The notes under the pieces: model-generated
The model's input: the letters and a program-made list of their open reading frames with translations, nothing else
Databases searched by the model: none
What the model was told of the DNA's origin: nothing
Made by a program: the position numbers and the translations under genes
Assembly: GCA_029861655.1 (NCBI GenBank)
Contig: JAOTZA010000092.1
Span: 1-10,926 of the forward strand
Direction of reading: 5' to 3'
From: Acidobacteriota bacterium
GTDB lineage: Bacteria; Acidobacteriota; Thermoanaerobaculia; Multivoradales; JAHEKO01
Length of the DNA: 10,926 nt
Part shown: piece by piece, positions 7,018-10,926 of the stretch
How positions within the stretch are numbered: the first letter of the stretch is position 1
Layout of the letters: each line of letters opens with the position of its first letter

Positions 7018-7492
7018 AGCGGAGCCGCAAACGGTAGAGGAGGTCCTCCATCAAAGCGGATTCCTCGGCGTTCAGATTTCCGGCGGTCTTGGCCTGGATC
7101 ACCTCGAGCAAATCAATGTGGAACCGCGCCAGCTCGAGATTCTCGGCGGAGGCTCCGTCGGGCAGCTTGGCGTCGCCCAGAAAGAGCGCAATCGGCTCGG
7201 CCAGTACCCCAACAAGGTCGAAAAAGGATGGTTCGGAGCCGCGGCCGGGAGCCGCGGGATCCAGAACCGTATCAGGTGGAGCGGGCTGCCACGAGGTCCC
7301 CCGACTGGACTCCGGCTTCGGTTCCGGACTCGGCTGGGCGGGCACCTCTTTCTCCGCACTCGCCGGCCGCGACTCATCGTCTGCGGTCTCGGTGGCCGGC
7401 TTGTCGAGATGCCGGTAACCCTCTCGCAACTCCCCATCGGGAGTGAAGATACGTTTGTCGGTGACCTTGACACTGCCGTCCGATTCGCTCAT
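6998..7492 (-). CDS. DUF1844 family protein
   Basis: A 164-residue soluble protein. The N-terminus VKVTDKRIFTPDGELREGY (8-26) is a short conserved opening seen in this family in acidobacterial and deltaproteobacterial proteins. Residues 30-88 are a proline- and glutamate-rich spacer without fold. Residues 89-161 are the DUF1844 domain, starting SFFDLVGVLAEPIALFLGD and containing ARFHIDLLEVIQAKTAGNL and the helix EESALMEDLLYRLRLRYVQ. The biochemical role of DUF1844 is not established. The ATG at 7492 has GGAGAG six bases upstream. It is first in the operon with the TPR membrane protein and DUF4388 protein, and its last codons overlap the next gene by 20 bases. Confidence 0.88.
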   Translation of the reverse strand: MSESDGSVKVTDKRIFTPDGELREGYRHLDKPATETADDESRPASAEKEVPAQPSPEPKPESSRGTSWQPAPPDTVLDPAAPGRGSEPSFFDLVGVLAEPIALFLGDAKLPDGASAENLELARFHIDLLEVIQAKTAGNLNAEESALMEDLLYRLRLRYVQKTS

Positions 7493-7525
7493 CGCACTCT
7501 CTCCAGCTCTTCACACCAAGAGATC

Positions 7526-7555
7526 ATCGTAGCAGGGGCGGGTTTTCCCGAACAA
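7526..7555 (-). promoter_or_regulatory. Possible promoter of the DUF1844-TPR-DUF4388 operon
   Basis: On the minus strand TTGTTC (7550-7555) and TACGAT (7526-7531) are separated by 18 bases. The -10 matches four of six and the -35 three of six, so this is a moderate candidate in the 98-base divergent gap with mazG. No equally good plus-strand promoter for mazG was found. Confidence 0.35.
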
Positions 7556-7590
7556 GACTTCAGCGGGGTTAGTATCCCGGCGGAGACCGG

Positions 7591-8370
7591 ATGAGCAGCC
7601 GTTTAGCGAACCTCGAAAAACTCGTCGACCGCCTGCGCGGCCCGGACGGCTGCCCATGGGATCGGGAGCAGACGCTCGGAGACCTGCGAGCCTATCTCCT
7701 CGAAGAGGCGCACGAAACTGCCGCAGCGATCGACAGCGGTGATCGAGACGCTTTGGAAGGCGAGCTTGGGGACTTGGTGTTCCTAGTTGTCTTTGTCGCA
7801 GCCCTCGCGCGCGAGGAAGGCGCCTTTGATCTCGACACCGTTCTCGACAGGGTGCACCGGAAGATGGTCGAGCGCCACCCCCATGTCTTCACCTCCGAGA
7901 AGCTGCCGGATGCGGATGCCGTGCGCGGGTCCTGGGAGAAGAGAAAGCTCTCGCAGAATAGTGGCTCGCACCTCGAGGGGGTGCCGCCCAGCCTGCCGGC
8001 TCTCCTGTGTTCCTATCGCATGACCCAGAAAGCGGCGGGAGTCGGTTTTGACTGGAGCGCCCCCGAGCACGTGCTCGACAAGATCGATGAGGAAGTAGCG
8101 GAGCTCCGCGAAGCGCTCGACTCTTCGACACAGCTCAACTCGGACGAGGTCGCGGAAGAAATCGGCGACCTCTTGTTCACGATGGCCAATCTGGCTCGTA
8201 AGCTCAAGCTCGACCCCGAGGCTGCGTTGGCCGGCGCCAACCTGAAGTTCAAACGTCGCTTCGAGTACATCGAGACCTCACTCCGGGCACAGGGTCGAGC
8301 CCTGGACGAGGCGGACCTCGGTGAACTCGAGGCCCTCTGGCAGAAGGCCAAAGAGAACGGCGAAGGTTAG
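7591..8370 (+). CDS. mazG: MazG nucleoside triphosphate pyrophosphohydrolase
   Basis: A 259-residue protein, close to E. coli MazG in length, that hydrolyses NTPs and dNTPs to the monophosphate and pyrophosphate; it is thought to clear aberrant nucleotides and to dampen ppGpp signalling. It has the two tandem MazG domains. The first opens with LRGPDGCPWDREQT (15-28) and carries the Mg-binding signature as EExxE at 38-42 and ExxD at 58-61. The second carries it as EExxE at 167-171 and ExxD at 190-193. Both sets of acidic ligands are complete, so it should be active. The ATG has GGAG five bases upstream. It is the only plus-strand gene here, divergent from the DUF1844 gene and convergent with the S41 gene, five bases from that gene's stop. 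Confidence 0.96.
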   Translation: MSSRLANLEKLVDRLRGPDGCPWDREQTLGDLRAYLLEEAHETAAAIDSGDRDALEGELGDLVFLVVFVAALAREEGAFDLDTVLDRVHRKMVERHPHVFTSEKLPDADAVRGSWEKRKLSQNSGSHLEGVPPSLPALLCSYRMTQKAAGVGFDWSAPEHVLDKIDEEVAELREALDSSTQLNSDEVAEEIGDLLFTMANLARKLKLDPEAALAGANLKFKRRFEYIETSLRAQGRALDEADLGELEALWQKAKENGEG

Positions 8371-8375
8371 CAGCG

Positions 8376-9581
8376 CTAGGCCGCGGCTTCGGCGGCCTCT
8401 TCGGCAGCTAGCGGTTCGCTGAGCAACCGCTCGATCGCGCGTCGCATCATCAGCTCGGCGAAGGGGACATCCGCCTCGCTCAGACGGCGGGACACCTCAC
8501 TCACCACCAGCTTCGGCATCAGCGGGCTGTCGATCGCGGCACCGTCCGGACCCGCGTAGAAGGCATCCGAGAAGTGGATCTCGGCGCCGTTCGACAACGT
8601 GATGATCGCCCTGCGGCCTGCGTGGCCGAAGGTGCGTTCCCCCACCAACTCAGCCCCGGCCGCCTGAACCAGAACTGCGGCAAAAACTTCGCTGGCCCCC
8701 TGCGAGCTGCGGTCTGTCAGCACGACCATTCTGCCGTTCCACTCGGGTACCTTCTCGTCCGCGAACTCGGTGATCGTGCCTTCGCGCCCGAGCAGCTTCC
8801 CAAGGCTTCCCTGAACAAAGTGCGCCGCCGAGCGAAAGGCGCTCTCGGCCGTCCCTCCCGCCGCACCTCGCAGATCAATGAGCATCCGGTCTCGACCGCT
8901 CGCCTGAGCGAGAAGTGTTTCGAGCTCTCCCGCGAGCCCCTCCTCGAACCTTGGAATCGTGATGACCACCAAGTCGTCACGAAGCTCGAGGGCCGACCCG
9001 TGTCTTTCGAAGGATGCGAGCCGCAGCTGTGATTCCAGCGTCTGGCCACGGCGGAGCGTCTTGAGCTCGAGCTCGGTTCCCGGCTCTCCCGCCAGCAGAC
9101 TCTCCACTTCCCACAGCGACATCTCACGGGTCGAGCGTCCATCGATCTCCGACAGAATGTCGCCCGCCGCCAGTTCGGCTTCGGCCCCCGGGCTCGAGGG
9201 CTCTACCGCCAGAACGTAGGTGATGCCACGTTGTCTGGCAACGGCGACACCACTGTGACTGCGTCCCACCTGACGCGCCGCGTGGTAGACCGCTATCCGT
9301 TCCGGAGGCACATAAGTGGCAAGCGGGTCGAGGGCATCCACTGTTCCGTCGAGTGCGCCGGCAAACAGGCCGCCCAGCTCGGTCTCGTCCACATAGTTGC
9401 GGCGGATCAAAGACAGCACCTCGGTAAAGACCGAGAGCTGCTTATAAATCGAGTCTTCCTGTTTGTCCTTTCCCTGCGCCAAGGCCCGACTCAAAGTGCC
9501 ACCGGCGAGCGGCAGCATCAAAGCCAGCGAGCACAGCAACAGGATGGTGCGACCGCGGCCGAAATCACCGGATTGTTTCAC
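8376..9581 (-). CDS. S41/CtpA-family C-terminal processing peptidase homologue lacking the catalytic Ser-Lys pair
   Basis: A 401-residue exported protein. An N-terminal signal or anchor spans about 11-35. The S41 helical part includes YVDETELGGLFAGALDGTVDALDPLATY (63-90). A PDZ domain covers about 110-180, and the S41 core carries DLRGAAGGTAESAFR (236-250). In active Ctp/Prc enzymes the serine lies in a SASASE motif and the lysine 25 residues later in TFGKG. Here the aligned stretches are SSQGASE (292-298) and GERTFGH (314-320) with unchanged spacing, so Ser becomes Gly295 and Lys becomes His320. I checked both codons (GGG and CAC). The frame is unbroken, so this is not a pseudogene but probably a non-catalytic scaffold or regulator. 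The GTG start has GGAG five bases upstream. It follows envC by 21 bases, a common pairing. Confidence 0.88.
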   Translation of the reverse strand: MKQSGDFGRGRTILLLCSLALMLPLAGGTLSRALAQGKDKQEDSIYKQLSVFTEVLSLIRRNYVDETELGGLFAGALDGTVDALDPLATYVPPERIAVYHAARQVGRSHSGVAVARQRGITYVLAVEPSSPGAEAELAAGDILSEIDGRSTREMSLWEVESLLAGEPGTELELKTLRRGQTLESQLRLASFERHGSALELRDDLVVITIPRFEEGLAGELETLLAQASGRDRMLIDLRGAAGGTAESAFRSAAHFVQGSLGKLLGREGTITEFADEKVPEWNGRMVVLTDRSSQGASEVFAAVLVQAAGAELVGERTFGHAGRRAIITLSNGAEIHFSDAFYAGPDGAAIDSPLMPKLVVSEVSRRLSEADVPFAELMMRRAIERLLSEPLAAEEAAEAAA

Positions 9582-9602
9582 GTAGTCTCCACGCCGGCTG
9601 GC

Positions 9603-10763
9603 TTACCGTAACCATTCGAGGGGGTCTTCGGGTCGATCTTCCACTCTGACTTCGAAATACATCCGCGCCCCGGGAACACCGAGCCGCTGGCCGGAAGATA
9701 CTACATCGTCTTTTTCGACTTCGGCCAACTCGAGACCCGAGTACAAAGTAAAGACTCTACTCGGATGGTGCACCACGACCGTGATTCCGAAGCCCTCGAA
9801 CTCGGCGGCAAAGACCACGACACCCGGAAAGACAGCGGTCGCCGCGGCTTTGGGAGCCACAGTGAAGGTGACCCCGTCGTGTGGCACCTGGGTCCCGTAT
9901 CTCGGATCGATCCGCGGACCGAAAGGCGTCAGGACCTCGCCATCGACCGGCCAATCCAGCACACCCCTGAAACGTTGGATCGGTGAGCCGCTTTCGACAT
10001 CCGGCAATCGCCCGCTCAGAAAACCGATCAGCTCGGTCATTCGCGCCTGACGGCGGAGAAGCTCCCGGCTGCGTTCGGCGAGGCCGGTCTGCTCGCGGTC
10101 GAGCGCTTCGACGATCCGCTTCTGGCGCGCGCGGAGTTCCTCAAGCCGCCGTAGTCGCCCGCGCTCGCTTGCGAGCAGTTCCTGGCTGCGCCGCGCTTCC
10201 GCCTGCCAGCGCTTGCGACTTTCACGATAGGTGGCCTGGTCACCGCGATAGCGCTCGACGGCAAATGCCTCCCGCCACGAAAGGTAGCGCAAATGCCGGA
10301 TCGCCGACAAAGCCTGTTCGACCTTTGGCGCCGTCAACACCCAGCGCCACAATCCTCCTCGCGCCAGTCGATACAGCACTACGATGCCCCGCCGGAGCTG
10401 CCGTCGCGAAGAGCCCAAACGCTCCTCGGCGAGTTCGAAGGCCACCGCCGCCTCGGCGAGGCGCACTTCGACCAGCCTGCGCTCGGCCCGCACTTCGGCT
10501 ACACGCTGCACCTGAATGCGGACTTCGAGTCCGAGCCCCTGCAACCGAGCCGCCGAGTCGTCGCGGTCGCGTGAAACCTCCTCGAGCCGCGCCTCGAGCG
10601 ATTCGATCTCGCGACGGATGTTCTCGAGCGCCCTTTCCCGACTCTCCTGTTGACCGCCGACGGAACCGGCGGACACACCCTGAAGCGGAATCAGAAGCAG
10701 CAGTCCGAGGACCGACGCACGTAGCCAAGAGACAGCCGGCAAATCGCTTTCCGGATTTGGCAC
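9603..10763 (-). CDS. envC: EnvC-like murein hydrolase activator with degenerate LytM domain
   Basis: A 386-residue exported protein. The hydrophobic signal core is about residues 14-32. A long coiled coil with high Arg/Glu content covers about 38-125 and 165-250, around a short non-coil part. The C-terminal LytM (M23) fold runs from DWPVDGEVLTPFGPRIDPRYG (270-290) to the end. M23 enzymes bind zinc through HxGxD and HLH; here only His295 remains. The aspartate is Thr299, the Tyr-x-His position is Ser342, and HLHFEV has become RMYFEV (367-372). This loss is typical of EnvC-type activators, which switch on cell-wall amidases at division, usually under FtsEX. ftsEX is not in the window. The GTG at 10763 is the first possible start after an in-frame stop, though its ribosome-binding site is weak. 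The S41 gene follows 21 bases downstream. Confidence 0.88.
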   Translation of the reverse strand: MPNPESDLPAVSWLRASVLGLLLLIPLQGVSAGSVGGQQESRERALENIRREIESLEARLEEVSRDRDDSAARLQGLGLEVRIQVQRVAEVRAERRLVEVRLAEAAVAFELAEERLGSSRRQLRRGIVVLYRLARGGLWRWVLTAPKVEQALSAIRHLRYLSWREAFAVERYRGDQATYRESRKRWQAEARRSQELLASERGRLRRLEELRARQKRIVEALDREQTGLAERSRELLRRQARMTELIGFLSGRLPDVESGSPIQRFRGVLDWPVDGEVLTPFGPRIDPRYGTQVPHDGVTFTVAPKAAATAVFPGVVVFAAEFEGFGITVVVHHPSRVFTLYSGLELAEVEKDDVVSSGQRLGVPGARMYFEVRVEDRPEDPLEWLR

Positions 10764-10817
10764 CCGCCGCCGAACTCTACGACCTACAGCAGATGTACTC
10801 GGGGTAGGGTCTTGCCG

Positions 10818-10926
10818 TTAGAACGAGTCGACCGCCTCTTTCTCATCGTCGTAGATTTCGAAAACCTGGATGAGCTGCGTGATCTGCAAGATATCGCTGA
10901 CCTTTGGCGGGATCTTCTCCAGCTTG
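10818..10926 (-). CDS. STAS-domain anti-sigma factor antagonist-like protein (C-terminal fragment, start outside window)
   Basis: Only the last 35 residues are present, ending at a TAA (10818-10820). They read KLEKIPPKVSDILQITQLIQ and then VFEIYDDEKEAVDSF. This matches the usual end of SpoIIAA/RsbV-like STAS proteins, where a helix with LLxxTxLxxVF is followed by a strand and an acidic E-x-A-ϕ-xSF tail. Such proteins bind anti-sigma factors and are controlled by phosphorylation of a serine, which is not in view. The stop lies 54 bases before the envC start on the same strand, so co-transcription is possible. The identification rests on a short stretch and is moderately sure. Confidence 0.7.
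   Translation of the reverse strand, partial: KLEKIPPKVSDILQITQLIQVFEIYDDEKEAVDSF

Noticed and set aside
9983..10807. Plus-strand frame of 274 codons opposite envC
   Set aside because: Arg/Pro/Ala-rich shadow of the coiled-coil coding region with no ribosome-binding site or domain.
10764..10817. Possible fusion of the STAS gene and envC, which share a reading frame across the gap
   Set aside because: The TAA at 10818-10820 is clear and the envC signal sequence begins after the GTG at 10763; nothing suggests readthrough.

Overview
This is a GC-rich, tightly packed bacterial chromosome segment. It has eleven protein genes, nine complete and two cut by the window edges, and no RNA genes, mobile elements or CRISPR. 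Several features suggest an Acidobacteriota-type genome, perhaps Thermoanaerobaculia-like, but this is inferred from remembered gene content and not from a marker gene: a DnaC-like loader with an N-terminal cysteine motif, a DUF1844 protein, a DUF4388 protein, and an HspR-controlled dnaK operon.

Layout. Positions 1-672 (minus) hold the N-terminal 224 residues of a DnaC/DnaI-like ATPase that runs off the left edge. Positions 763-3585 (minus) form a heat-shock operon transcribed dnaK -> hsp20 -> hspR. A promoter of the form TTGACT-17-TAGGCT at 3645-3673 is overlaid by a near-consensus HspR operator (HAIR) at 3654-3674, so the last gene of the operon very probably represses the first. Positions 3875-7492 (minus) form a second tight operon: a DUF1844 protein, a polytopic membrane protein with TPR repeats, and a DUF4388 protein with one membrane anchor and a pseudopilin-like outer tail. 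Its function is unknown. Positions 7591-8370 hold the only plus-strand gene, mazG, encoding a nucleotide pyrophosphohydrolase. Positions 8376-10763 (minus) carry envC followed by an S41/Ctp-family gene, a familiar cell-wall pair. The last 109 bases hold the C-terminal end of an anti-sigma factor antagonist-like (STAS) protein.

How the genes work together. DnaK and Hsp20 handle unfolded protein, with HspR as the feedback switch. EnvC carries a LytM domain that has lost nearly all its zinc ligands, as expected of an amidase activator. The S41 protein next to it has glycine where the catalytic serine should be and histidine where the catalytic lysine should be, so the pair looks like two non-catalytic partners. 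The DUF1844/TPR/DUF4388 operon is the least understood part and the best candidate for something undescribed, although nothing in it proves a new system.
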